DNA from: Amycolatopsis sp. CA-128772
GTDB lineage: Bacteria > Actinomycetota > Actinomycetes > Mycobacteriales > Pseudonocardiaceae
DNA length: 64,000 nucleotides
Reading direction: 5' to 3'
NCBI RefSeq assembly: GCF_002904295.1
Contig: NZ_PPHG01000026.1
Coordinates: 124,001-188,000 of the forward strand
Shown here: positions 48,986 through 56,513 of the stretch, in pieces
Numbering within the stretch: position 1 is the first letter of the stretch
Layout: each line of letters starts with the position of its first letter
Translations under genes and position numbers: made by a program
Notes under the pieces: generated by a model
The model's input: only the letters and a program-made list of their open reading frames with translations
What the model was told of the DNA's origin: nothing
Database searches by the model: none

Positions 48986-49959
48986 CGCGCGATCCCGAGG
49001 ATCCGGCGCAGCCACGAGCTGCGCGTGGCCAGCGCGTCCGCGGTGACCGGCCAGCCGGGCGCGTAGATGTCGAACCCGTGGCACGCGCCGCTCCAGACGT
49101 GCAGCTCGGCCGGCCCGCCGGTCGCCCAGATCCGCAGCGCGTACCGGACGTCTTCGTCGCGGAACGGCTCCGCGCTGCCGACCTCGACGAACGCGGGCGG
49201 GAGCCCGGAGAGGTCGGCGGCGCGGGCCGGGGCCGCGTAGGGGGACACCGCGTCCGTGCCGGCGGCGTCGCCGAGCAGGGACCGCCAGCCGGCCTCGTTC
49301 GCCTCCGTCGTCCACGTGCCGAGCCCGCGGTACTGGCGGCTCGCGACGGTGGTGTTCGTGTCGTCGATCATCGGGCACAGCAGCAGCTGCCCGGCCGGCT
49401 GCGGGCCGCCGCGGTCGCGGGCCAGCAGGGCGACGCCGGCGGACAGCCCGCCACCGGCGCTGCCGCCCATGACGACGACCCGCTCGGGGTCGACGCCCAG
49501 TTCGGCCGCGTGCTCGACCGTCCACAGGAGACCGGCGTAGCAGTCCTCCACCGGCGCCGGGTGCGGGTGCTCGGGCGCGAGCCGGTACTCGACGTTGACC
49601 GCGACGACGCCCAGCTCCAGGACCAGGGCGAGCAGCCGGGGCGTGTCCATCGCCCGGCAGCCGACCATCATCCCGCCGCCGTGGATGTTGTACAGCGCGG
49701 GCACCGCGCCGGTCCGCTCCCGCGGCGAGAGGACGGTGACGGTGAGGTCGGGGGCGCCTTCGGGACCCGGGATGGTCCGCTCTTCGACGTCGACGGGCGC
49801 GTCGCCGACGACCTCGGCGGCCGGCGGGAACTGCGCGGCCATGGCCCGGCGCAGCTCCGGGATCGTCTCCGGGGTGAAGGGCGGCGCGTCCGGCTGGGTC
49901 ACCTGGGCCAGCACCGGCAGCAGCGCCGGGTCGAAGGGGACGGGAATCTGCTCGGACAT
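48982..49959 (-). CDS. HSL-family alpha/beta hydrolase (esterase) 2
   Basis: This is a 325-residue paralogue of esterase 1. It has the motifs HGGGMMVG, GGSAGGGLSAGVALLA, the Asp in VGSAEPFRDED and the His in SGACHGFDIY. The ATG at 49959 is preferred because GGAAGGA stands 8 nt before it; a GTG at 49965 overlaps the AKR stop as GTGA but has only 2 nt spacing to the same site. The two esterases may act on different ester groups of one substrate (inference). Confidence 0.9.
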   Translation of the reverse strand: MSEQIPVPFDPALLPVLAQVTQPDAPPFTPETIPELRRAMAAQFPPAAEVVGDAPVDVEERTIPGPEGAPDLTVTVLSPRERTGAVPALYNIHGGGMMVGCRAMDTPRLLALVLELGVVAVNVEYRLAPEHPHPAPVEDCYAGLLWTVEHAAELGVDPERVVVMGGSAGGGLSAGVALLARDRGGPQPAGQLLLCPMIDDTNTTVASRQYRGLGTWTTEANEAGWRSLLGDAAGTDAVSPYAAPARAADLSGLPPAFVEVGSAEPFRDEDVRYALRIWATGGPAELHVWSGACHGFDIYAPGWPVTADALATRSSWLRRILGIAR

Positions 49960-49961
49960 GG

Positions 49962-50918
49962 TCACGGTCCTTCCGGGTCGACGATGCCGCGGTCGGCCCA
50001 GAACGGCTCGACCAGGGCGCGCAGCTCGTCCGCGCCGACCCGCTCGACCAGTTCGAGCGCGGCCAGGTTGTCCTCGACCTGGGCCGTCGTGCTCGTGCCG
50101 ACCAGCGTGGTGACGTTCGCGGGGTGGGTCAGGGTGAAGGCGACGGCGAGCCGCGCCGCGCTGGTGCCGAGCTTCTCCGCGGTCGCGACGAAGTCGGCGG
50201 CCGTGCGGCTGATGGCTTCGCGGACGCCACCGGGGTCGCGGCCGATCTCGCGGGTCAGCTCGGTGCGCCCGGCGAGGATGCCGCCTTCGAGCACGTCGGA
50301 GGCCTGCATGGTGAAGCCCTCGGCGAAGAGCCGGGCGAACGGCTCACCGTCCGGAATGGACCGCCGGGCGACGCTGTACTTCAGCTGCGCGATCTGCGGT
50401 CCGGCTACCCCGCGGGCCGCGGCGATTTCGCGGAGCCGCTGGATGTTGCCGGCCGACCAGTTGTTGACGCCCCACGCCCGGATCAGCCCGGCGCGGGCCA
50501 GCCCGGCGAGGTCGTCGACGAGGTCTTCGAGCGCGACGTCGTCGCGGCGCAGGTCGCCGAGGATCACCAGATCGGCCCGGTCGAACCCGCCGCGGGAGAA
50601 AGCGTTCTCCAGCTGCGGGCGGAAGCCGTCGTCGCCGAACGCCTCGATCCACAGCTTGGCCGAGACGAGGTACTCCTCGCGCGGGATCCCGGACGCGCGC
50701 ATGACCGCGCCCCAGAGGACGTCGGTGTACGCCGGCGGCATGCCGGGGCCGCCGTAGACGCCGACGTCGAACAGGTTCACGCCCGCGGACACCGCGGCGC
50801 GGACCATGGCGACGGCGTCGTGGAAGTGGATCCGGTCGTAGATGTGCCACGAACCGAGGGAGAGCGCGGAAACCTCGACTTCGGACGATCCGACGCGGCG
50901 GCGGGGCAGGGTGGGCAC
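49962..50918 (-). CDS. Aldo/keto reductase family protein 1
   Basis: This is a 318-residue (beta/alpha)8 oxidoreductase-like protein. It keeps the catalytic Asp and Tyr (NLFDVGVYGG), the Lys (VSAKLW) and the NADPH-binding end (HPANVTTLVGTSTTAQVEDN). The fourth tetrad residue, His in the strand usually reading like DLYLIHRP, is Gly here (ADLVILGDLRRDD). It is paralogous to the second AKR of the cluster, which shares the same change. The GTG at 50918 follows GGAGGAGG at good spacing. It starts 19 bp after the ADH gene in the same operon. Confidence 0.9.
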   Translation of the reverse strand: MPTLPRRRVGSSEVEVSALSLGSWHIYDRIHFHDAVAMVRAAVSAGVNLFDVGVYGGPGMPPAYTDVLWGAVMRASGIPREEYLVSAKLWIEAFGDDGFRPQLENAFSRGGFDRADLVILGDLRRDDVALEDLVDDLAGLARAGLIRAWGVNNWSAGNIQRLREIAAARGVAGPQIAQLKYSVARRSIPDGEPFARLFAEGFTMQASDVLEGGILAGRTELTREIGRDPGGVREAISRTAADFVATAEKLGTSAARLAVAFTLTHPANVTTLVGTSTTAQVEDNLAALELVERVGADELRALVEPFWADRGIVDPEGP

Positions 50919-50937
50919 GGAAAACCTCCTCCGGTGG

Positions 50938-52050
50938 TCAGGGAAGACGGGGGTCGATGACGGCTTTGACTTCGTCGAGCCGGTGCATGGCGGCAATCCG
51001 CTCGGAGGCCGAGGACAACCCGGACGGCGTGCCGAAGAGCTTGTCCCACGGCATCCGGCCGGCGAAGGTGCGGAAGAACGCGATCGCCTCGTGGTAGTCG
51101 GCGATGTCGCCGTTGAGCGAGCCGACGACGGTGAGTTCCTTGCCCATCACCGCACCCAGCGGCACGGGCACTTCGGCGGGCCCGGTGCTGCCCACGACCA
51201 CGACCGTGCCCCGCTGCGCGGCCATCGCCACGGCTTCGCGGCCCACCGAAGGGGCGCCGGCGAAGTCGAGCACGAGGTCGCCGCCGTGGCCGCCGGTGAG
51301 GTCCCGGACCCGCTCGGCGATCTCTTCGGAGCCGAGGTCGCCGACGTCCACCGTGGCGTCCGCGCCGAACTCCGCCGCCAGGGCGAGCCGGGACGCGGGC
51401 GCGCCGACCGTGAGCACCGTGCCGGCGCCGGAGATCCGGGCGACGGCGGTGGCGAACAGGCCGAGCGCGCCGGAACCCTGGACGACCACGTTCGAACCCG
51501 GACGCACCCCGCCCGCGCGCCCGTAGGCGCGCAGCACCGTCTTGGCCGCGCAGCCCGCCATGGCTGCCCACGTGTCCGGGACTTCGTCCGGCAGCAGCAG
51601 TTTCGCCGCGCCCGGGACGACGTAGGCGTACTCGCTCAGCCCGGCCGTGGCGTACGGCGGGACGTCGGAACGCTGCAGGAACCCGTAGCCCCGCCGGGAA
51701 CACGCGACCGGCTGGCGCAGCACGGTGCAGCCGTAGCACTCGCCGCACGTCGACTCCGACCAGCCGATCCGGGCGCCCACCGGGATTTCGCGGCCGAGCG
51801 CGTCCCGGGTGGACTCGCCGACGGCGACGACTTCGCCGGCCATTTCGTGGCCCAGCACCATCGGCAGCATGCCCGGGAAGGACATCTTGCCCGACCAGAT
51901 CTCCACGTCGGTGCCGCAGAGCGTGGCGCACGAGAGGCGCACGAGCGCGGCGCCGGGCTCGAGCTCGGCGGGCAGCGGGAGTTCGGTCAGGCGCAGCGGT
52001 TCGCCGTGCCCGGTCAGCACCGCCGCGCGGGTGGAGGTGGGGATGCTCAT
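50938..52050 (-). CDS. Zinc-dependent medium-chain alcohol dehydrogenase
   Basis: This is a 370-residue MDR-family dehydrogenase. The catalytic zinc ligands are in SCATLCGTDVE and LGHEMAGEV, the four structural-zinc cysteines in CGECYGCTVLRQPVAC, and the NAD(P) site in VVVQGSGALGLFATAVA. It resembles threonine, sorbitol or aryl-alcohol dehydrogenases; the substrate cannot be assigned. It is the first gene of the leftward operon ADH-AKR-esterase-esterase-MFS. The promoter region is shared with the divergent amidohydrolase and carries the TCTAC-type operator. Confidence 0.93.
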   Translation of the reverse strand: MSIPTSTRAAVLTGHGEPLRLTELPLPAELEPGAALVRLSCATLCGTDVEIWSGKMSFPGMLPMVLGHEMAGEVVAVGESTRDALGREIPVGARIGWSESTCGECYGCTVLRQPVACSRRGYGFLQRSDVPPYATAGLSEYAYVVPGAAKLLLPDEVPDTWAAMAGCAAKTVLRAYGRAGGVRPGSNVVVQGSGALGLFATAVARISGAGTVLTVGAPASRLALAAEFGADATVDVGDLGSEEIAERVRDLTGGHGGDLVLDFAGAPSVGREAVAMAAQRGTVVVVGSTGPAEVPVPLGAVMGKELTVVGSLNGDIADYHEAIAFFRTFAGRMPWDKLFGTPSGLSSASERIAAMHRLDEVKAVIDPRLP

Positions 52051-52099
52051 CGCGCTCCTTCCGGCGCAGCCGTAGGAGATCGGCCGCGTGATGGGTTAG

Positions 52100-52125
52100 T
52101 CTACGGGTGTCGACGAAAATGTCGA
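52100..52125. promoter_or_regulatory. Regulon operator, ADH/amidohydrolase divergent promoter
   Basis: TCTAC-GGGT-GTCGA (52100-52113) is one base away from the TCTAC-N4-GTAGA palindrome found at four other sites of this cluster. It overlaps a second palindrome TCGAC-GAAAAT-GTCGA (52110-52125). It lies between the starts of two divergent genes, 50 bp from the ADH start and about 40 bp from the amidohydrolase start. Confidence 0.65.
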
Positions 52126-52153
52126 GACCTCACACGAACTTCGGGGAGCGCCT

Positions 52154-53497
52154 GTGCCGACACCTGTCGCTGATCTGGTCCTGCGGGGCGGTGCCGTCCA
52201 CACCTTCGCCGGCCCCGGCGGCGCGACCGCGCTGGCCGTCCGGGCGGGCCGGGTCCTGCGCGCGGGCACCGACGCCGACGTCCGCGCGCTGACCGGCCCG
52301 CGCACCGAGGTGGTGGACCTGGCCGGCCGGGCGGTGCTGCCCGGCATCAACGACGCCCACCTGCACGCCACCTGGCTCGGCGCGCTGTGGCCGGACACCC
52401 TCTTCGGCGACCACGGCGCACCCGGCCCGGGGCCGGAGCGCCCGCTGCGCACCGGTGCCGAACGCCGGGCCGCGATCCTCAAGGCGGGCGACCTGCTCGC
52501 CCGGCTCGGCATCACCAGCTACACCGAGCCCGGGCTCGGCCCCGGCGAAGACGCGGGCACCACCGGGGCGTTCGGGACCTCCGTCGTCCAGGAGTACCGG
52601 GCGCTGGCGGCGGAGGGGCTGCTGCGGGCGCGCGTCACGGCGTTGTGGCTCTACGGCGAACTGGACGGCCCGAGCACCGTCGAGGACTACCGGGCCGGCT
52701 TGGCCGCACTGGACACGTCCAGCCCCGACGAGCGGGTGCTGCGGTTCGCCGGGGTGAAGATCTTCGCCGACGGCATCCCGCCGATGCGCTCGGCCTACAC
52801 CCACCGCTGCTACGCCGACGGCAGCCGGGCGCAGCTGCTGGTGCACGGCGAGAGCGACGCCGACCGCGAAGCCAACCTGACCGCCATGGTCCTCGCCGCC
52901 CACCGCGCCGGGCTGCAGGTCGGCGTGCACGCGACCGGCGACCGCGCGGTCGACCTGGTCCTGGACGCGGTGGCGCAGGCCCGGGCCGAACACGACACCG
53001 ACCTGCGCCACTACGTCATCCACGGCGACCTGGTGAGCGCGGCGCAGCTGACGCGGATGGCCCGGCTGGGGGTCGGGCTGTCGGCTCAGGCGGGCATCGC
53101 CGTCCGGACCGTCGGTGCGGTGGACGCGGCGCTCGGGGCGGGCCACGCCGAGGGCGCGTGGCCCCTGCGGGCGGCGCTGGAGTCGGGTATCCCGCTGTGT
53201 CTGACGTCGGACGCCCCGGTCCTCGCCCCCGACTGGCGGCGCGAGATCGCGGCGGCCGACACCTGGATGGGCCCGGCCGCCGACCCGCGCGCGCGGATGA
53301 CGGAAATGCTGCGCTGCTACACCGTGCACCCGGCGCGCCAGGACGGCGCCGAGACGTGGAAGGGCACCCTGGCCGAAGGCATGGTGGCCGACCTCTGCGT
53401 GCTGGCCGCGGATCCGCTGACCCTGACCCCGGCCGAGCTGCCCGACGTCGAGGTGGACCTGACGGTGCTCGGGGGACGGGTGGTGCACGAGCGCTGA
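52154..53497 (+). CDS. YtcJ-like amidohydrolase family protein
   Basis: This is a 447-residue metal-dependent amidohydrolase. The metal and active-site residues are all visible: NDAHLHA, the Lys in GVKIFADG, HATGDRA, YVIHGDL and the Asp in LTSDAPVLAP. It is shorter than most YtcJ or formamide deformylase relatives (about 540 residues). It should hydrolyse an amide, imide or related C-N bond in the cytoplasm. The GTG follows GGGGAG. It is divergent from the ADH operon and followed by a palindromic repeat that separates it from the convergent SDR gene. Confidence 0.9.
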   Translation: MPTPVADLVLRGGAVHTFAGPGGATALAVRAGRVLRAGTDADVRALTGPRTEVVDLAGRAVLPGINDAHLHATWLGALWPDTLFGDHGAPGPGPERPLRTGAERRAAILKAGDLLARLGITSYTEPGLGPGEDAGTTGAFGTSVVQEYRALAAEGLLRARVTALWLYGELDGPSTVEDYRAGLAALDTSSPDERVLRFAGVKIFADGIPPMRSAYTHRCYADGSRAQLLVHGESDADREANLTAMVLAAHRAGLQVGVHATGDRAVDLVLDAVAQARAEHDTDLRHYVIHGDLVSAAQLTRMARLGVGLSAQAGIAVRTVGAVDAALGAGHAEGAWPLRAALESGIPLCLTSDAPVLAPDWRREIAAADTWMGPAADPRARMTEMLRCYTVHPARQDGAETWKGTLAEGMVADLCVLAADPLTLTPAELPDVEVDLTVLGGRVVHER

Positions 53498-53507
53498 CCC
53501 CGGCCAA

Positions 53508-53594
53508 AACGCCCCAATGTGGCGTTCGGTGCGTCGGACGCACCGAACGCCACATTGGGTGCGTCGGACGCAACCAACGCCACATTGGGGCGTT
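53508..53594. repeat. Nested palindromic repeat, probable bidirectional terminator or REP-like element
   Basis: The core 53513-53559 is a perfect 47-bp inverted repeat centred on 53536, with arms built from CCCAATGTGGCGTT and CGGTGCGTC. The outer copy AACGCCCCAATGTGGCGTT at 53508-53526 pairs perfectly with 53576-53594, and a middle partial copy (53546-53559) lies between them, with GCGTCGGACGC spacers. It fills the gap between two convergent genes. It is probably a mobile or repeated intergenic palindrome that also terminates transcription from both sides. Confidence 0.8.
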
Positions 53595-53607
53595 GGGGGA
53601 CCGGGCG

Positions 53608-54330
53608 TCAGGTGAGCAGCTGGCCGCCGTCGACCGGGACGCTCGTGCCCGTCATGTGGGCGGCGCGGTCGCTCGCCAGGAACACCACCAGCCCGGCCAC
53701 GTCTTCGACCGAGGCCATGCGCCGCAACGGGATCCGGTTCACCCAGGCGTCCCGGGCCGGCGAGCCCTCCGGCAGGCCCGCGGCCAGCATCGGCGTGAGG
53801 ACCGGGCCCGGGGCGACGGCGTTGACGCGGATTCCGTGCCCGGCCAGCTCGATGGCCGCCCAGCGGGTCAGGGCGTCCACGGCCGCCTTGCTGCTTTCGT
53901 AGCCGCCCATGCCCGGGGTCGGCTGGCGGCCGCCGATCGAGGACAGGTTGACGATCACCCCGGGCCGGCCGCCGGCGACCATCTGCCGCGCCACCTGCTG
54001 GGTCACCAGGAACGTGCCGTGGACGTTCGTGCGGAGGATGCCGAGCATGGCGTCGCCGGGCAGGTCCAGCAGCGTGCCGTGCACGCTGAGCAGGCCCGCG
54101 TTGTTGACCAGGACGTCGACGGGACCGGCTTCGCCGAGTGCGCGGGCGATGGAGTCCTCGTCGGTGATGTCGGCGTCGACGCCCCGCACGCCCAGGTCCG
54201 CGGCCGCCTCGCCCGCGCCGTGGACGTCGGCGAGCACGACGTCGTCGCCCTCGTCGCGGAACGCCGTGGCGATGGCGCGGCCGATCCCGCCCGCCCCTCC
54301 GGTCACCGGCACGGTACGGGGAGTGCTCAT
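53608..54330 (-). CDS. Classical SDR oxidoreductase (3-oxoacyl reductase-like)
   Basis: This is a 240-residue classical short-chain dehydrogenase. It shows the cofactor motif TGGAGGIGRAIA, an Asp after the second strand (VVLADVHG) that favours NAD, NNAG, the catalytic Ser in VNLSSIGG and YESSK. The usual PG motif follows (VAPGPVLTP). It probably interconverts an alcohol and a ketone; the substrate is unknown. The ATG at 54330 follows AAAGGA at 7 nt. It shares a divergent promoter and operator with AKR 2. Confidence 0.93.
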   Translation of the reverse strand: MSTPRTVPVTGGAGGIGRAIATAFRDEGDDVVLADVHGAGEAAADLGVRGVDADITDEDSIARALGEAGPVDVLVNNAGLLSVHGTLLDLPGDAMLGILRTNVHGTFLVTQQVARQMVAGGRPGVIVNLSSIGGRQPTPGMGGYESSKAAVDALTRWAAIELAGHGIRVNAVAPGPVLTPMLAAGLPEGSPARDAWVNRIPLRRMASVEDVAGLVVFLASDRAAHMTGTSVPVDGGQLLT

Positions 54331-54362
54331 CAGCGATTCCTTTCGCGCAAGGGGGTTTATAG

Positions 54363-54376
54363 TATACAACCGTAGA
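54363..54376. promoter_or_regulatory. Regulon operator, SDR/AKR 2 divergent promoter
   Basis: TATAC-AACC-GTAGA matches the cluster palindrome with one change in the left arm. It sits inside a larger inverted repeat with outer arms GGTTTAT and ATAAACC. The plus strand has TATAGT (54358-54363) and the minus strand TATACT, likely -10 elements of the two divergent genes, so a bound repressor would cover both. Confidence 0.75.
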
Positions 54377-54406
54377 AAATAAACCATCGGCGCGCAGGAG
54401 GAAACA

Positions 54407-55351
54407 GTGCGACAACGACACCTTGGTGACCGTGCGGTCCCGGTCCTGTCGCTGGGCTCGTGGAACACCTGGGACCGGGTGGAGTTCGGCGAGGCGGTGA
54501 CCATGATCGCCCGCGCGGCCGAGCTCGGCTGCGCGTTCTTCGACGTCGCCCAGTACGACATGGGCCCGCACGCCGAGAACGCCCGCACCGACCTGATCTT
54601 CGGCGAGGCGGTGCGCGAGGCGGGGCTGGCCCGCGAAGACTGGCTCTACTGCGGGAAACTCTGGCTCTGGGACTACCCGCGCACCGGGTTCGGGCCGCAG
54701 CTGCGCACCGCGCTCGAGCGGGTCGGGACCGACCACGCCGATTTCGTCGTGGTCGGCGACTACTTCGGCGAGCTCGACGTCGAACGCGTGGTCGCCGACG
54801 TCGCCGAGCAGCTCGACGCCGGCCGGTTCACCGCCTGGGGCGTCAACAACTGGCGGTTCGCCGACGTGCGCGCGGCGATCGACGTCGCCCGCCGCCGTGG
54901 TCTGGTGCCGCCGTCCTTCGCCCAGCTGAAGTACAGCCTGGTGCGCCGGTCGATGGCCGAAGGCGGGTACTACGCGCCCCTGTTCGCCTCCGGGGAGCTC
55001 GCCCTGCAGGCGTCGGACATCTTCGAAGGTGGTCTGCTGGTCGGTAATTTGCGGCCCGGCCGCAAGATCGGCGCGGACGTCGGCGGGATCCGCGAGCGGA
55101 TCGCCGGCGCGTGGCCCGCGGTGCGGCGCGCGGCCGGCGAGCTCGGCGTGTCCCCGGCGCAGCTCGGCATCGCCTTCTGCCTCGCGAATCCGGCGACGGC
55201 CAACGTGCTCGTCGGGGCGTCCCGGCTGGCGCAGCTCGAGGAAAACGCCGCCGCCGTCGAGCTGGCGGACACCCTCGGTGCGGAGCGGATCCGCGCGCTC
55301 ACCGAAGAATTCCGCCTCGATCGCGAAGTTGCGGCCGACGGGACCTGGTGA
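54407..55351 (+). CDS. Aldo/keto reductase family protein 2
   Basis: This is a 314-residue paralogue of AKR 1 (shared phrases: LSLGSW, FAQLKYS against IAQLKYS, QASD and EGG). The tetrad Asp and Tyr (FFDVAQYDMG) and Lys (YCGKLWLWDY) are present. The His is replaced by Gly (ADFVVVGDYFGELD), as in AKR 1. Loss of this His occurs in AKR members with changed chemistry or no reductase activity, so the reaction is uncertain. The GTG follows GGAGGAAA. It is transcribed alone toward the methyltransferase gene, which has its own operator. Confidence 0.9.
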   Translation: MRQRHLGDRAVPVLSLGSWNTWDRVEFGEAVTMIARAAELGCAFFDVAQYDMGPHAENARTDLIFGEAVREAGLAREDWLYCGKLWLWDYPRTGFGPQLRTALERVGTDHADFVVVGDYFGELDVERVVADVAEQLDAGRFTAWGVNNWRFADVRAAIDVARRRGLVPPSFAQLKYSLVRRSMAEGGYYAPLFASGELALQASDIFEGGLLVGNLRPGRKIGADVGGIRERIAGAWPAVRRAAGELGVSPAQLGIAFCLANPATANVLVGASRLAQLEENAAAVELADTLGAERIRALTEEFRLDREVAADGTW

Positions 55352-55366
55352 CGGCGCCGGTTTATG

Positions 55367-55380
55367 TCTACAGTCGTAGA
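55367..55380. promoter_or_regulatory. Regulon operator, methyltransferase promoter
   Basis: TCTAC-AGTC-GTAGA is a perfect palindrome with 5-bp arms and the best match to the cluster consensus. The likely -10 element TACAGT lies inside it. It is 31 bp upstream of the methyltransferase start. Confidence 0.8.
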
Positions 55381-55411
55381 AACTTCCCGCCCTCCCGAGA
55401 GGAGTTCCCCG

Positions 55412-56389
55412 ATGACCGCCCCCGTCCCGGACCGCATCGTCGACATCGCGATCGGCTACATGGGAGCCAAGCAGTTGTTCGCCGCGTCGCGGATCGGGTT
55501 GTTCCCGGCGCTGGCCGACGGTCCCCGGACGGCCGGCGAGCTCGCCGGCGTCACCGGCGTCAGCCCCCGCCTGGCCCGGATCCTCGCCGACGCGATGAAC
55601 GCGCTCGGGCTGCTCGACCGCGAACACGGCCGGTACCGCCTCGCCGCCGACGCCGAGGCGTACCTCGGTGGCCGGGGAACCACCGATCTGACGCCGTTCG
55701 TCCAGTTCCTCAACGAAATCAGCTACGGGCACTGGCTGCAGTTCGACACCGCGGTGGACTCGGGTGAGCCCGGCGACCTGCAGATGGACGACGGGCGCTG
55801 GGCCACGTTCATGGGCGGGGTGATGCGGTACAACGCGCTGCACGCCGCCATGCTGGCCCGGGCGTTCGACTTCGCGCCCTACCGCTCGCTGCTCGACCTC
55901 GGTGGCCTTTCGCCCGAGTTCTCGCTCGGTGCGTTGCGCGCCAACGACGGCCTGGCGGTGCGGTTCGTCTTCGCGCCGGACTTCACCGAAGGCGTCACCA
56001 ACGCCGTGAAGTCGGCCGGGTTCGACGACCGCGTGCGCGTCGAGCCGGCCGAGACCGAAACGGCCGCCCCCGGCGGCGACCACGACCTCGTTCTGCTCAA
56101 CCACGTGATCCACCGGTTCACCGCCGGGCAGAACCGGGCGATCGTGGCGAACGCCCGCGCCGCCGCCGCGCCCGGCGCGACGTTGCTGCTGCTCGACTTC
56201 TTCCTCGACGACGACGAGCGGCAGCGGCCCATCGACGCGCTGCACGCGGGGGAGTACTTCGTCATCGACGGCACGGTCGTCTACCCCGAGGCCGAGGTGC
56301 GCGGCTGGCTGGCCGACGCCGGCTGGCGGGTGCGCGAAGTCCTGGCCCTGCCGGGAAGCCCGCGCGTCCTCGTCGCCGAAGCAGTCTGA
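55412..56389 (+). CDS. O-methyltransferase-like protein with altered SAM motif
   Basis: This is a 325-residue protein with the layout of plant-type O-methyltransferases. An N-terminal winged-helix dimerisation domain (LFAASRIGLFPALADGPRTA, VSPRLARILADAMNALGLL) precedes a Rossmann domain. The glycine-rich SAM motif, normally DLGGGxG, reads LLDLGGLSPEFSL, so two of the expected glycines are lost. The usual catalytic His region reads LNHVIHRF. It may bind SAM poorly or not at all, or have another function. The ATG at 55412 has GGAG 7 nt upstream; a longer frame start at 55364 would lie before the promoter. Confidence 0.85.
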   Translation: MTAPVPDRIVDIAIGYMGAKQLFAASRIGLFPALADGPRTAGELAGVTGVSPRLARILADAMNALGLLDREHGRYRLAADAEAYLGGRGTTDLTPFVQFLNEISYGHWLQFDTAVDSGEPGDLQMDDGRWATFMGGVMRYNALHAAMLARAFDFAPYRSLLDLGGLSPEFSLGALRANDGLAVRFVFAPDFTEGVTNAVKSAGFDDRVRVEPAETETAAPGGDHDLVLLNHVIHRFTAGQNRAIVANARAAAAPGATLLLLDFFLDDDERQRPIDALHAGEYFVIDGTVVYPEAEVRGWLADAGWRVREVLALPGSPRVLVAEAV

Positions 56390-56434
56390 CCCGAAAGTGT
56401 GCAACGCCGTGGCGGCGGCCCGTTGATTTTATAG

Positions 56435-56448
56435 CCGACAGTCGTAGA
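56435..56448. promoter_or_regulatory. Regulon operator, ABC transporter promoter
   Basis: CCGAC-AGTC-GTAGA keeps the spacer and right arm of the cluster palindrome; the left arm has two changes. TTTATAG just upstream is shared with the SDR/AKR 2 site. It is 65 bp before the binding-protein gene. Confidence 0.65.
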
Positions 56449-56513
56449 CTAACCCCGGTCGAGGGTGAGCCCGGTCTCACCCGCACGCCGGGAGTACCCG
56501 AAAGAAGGACTCA

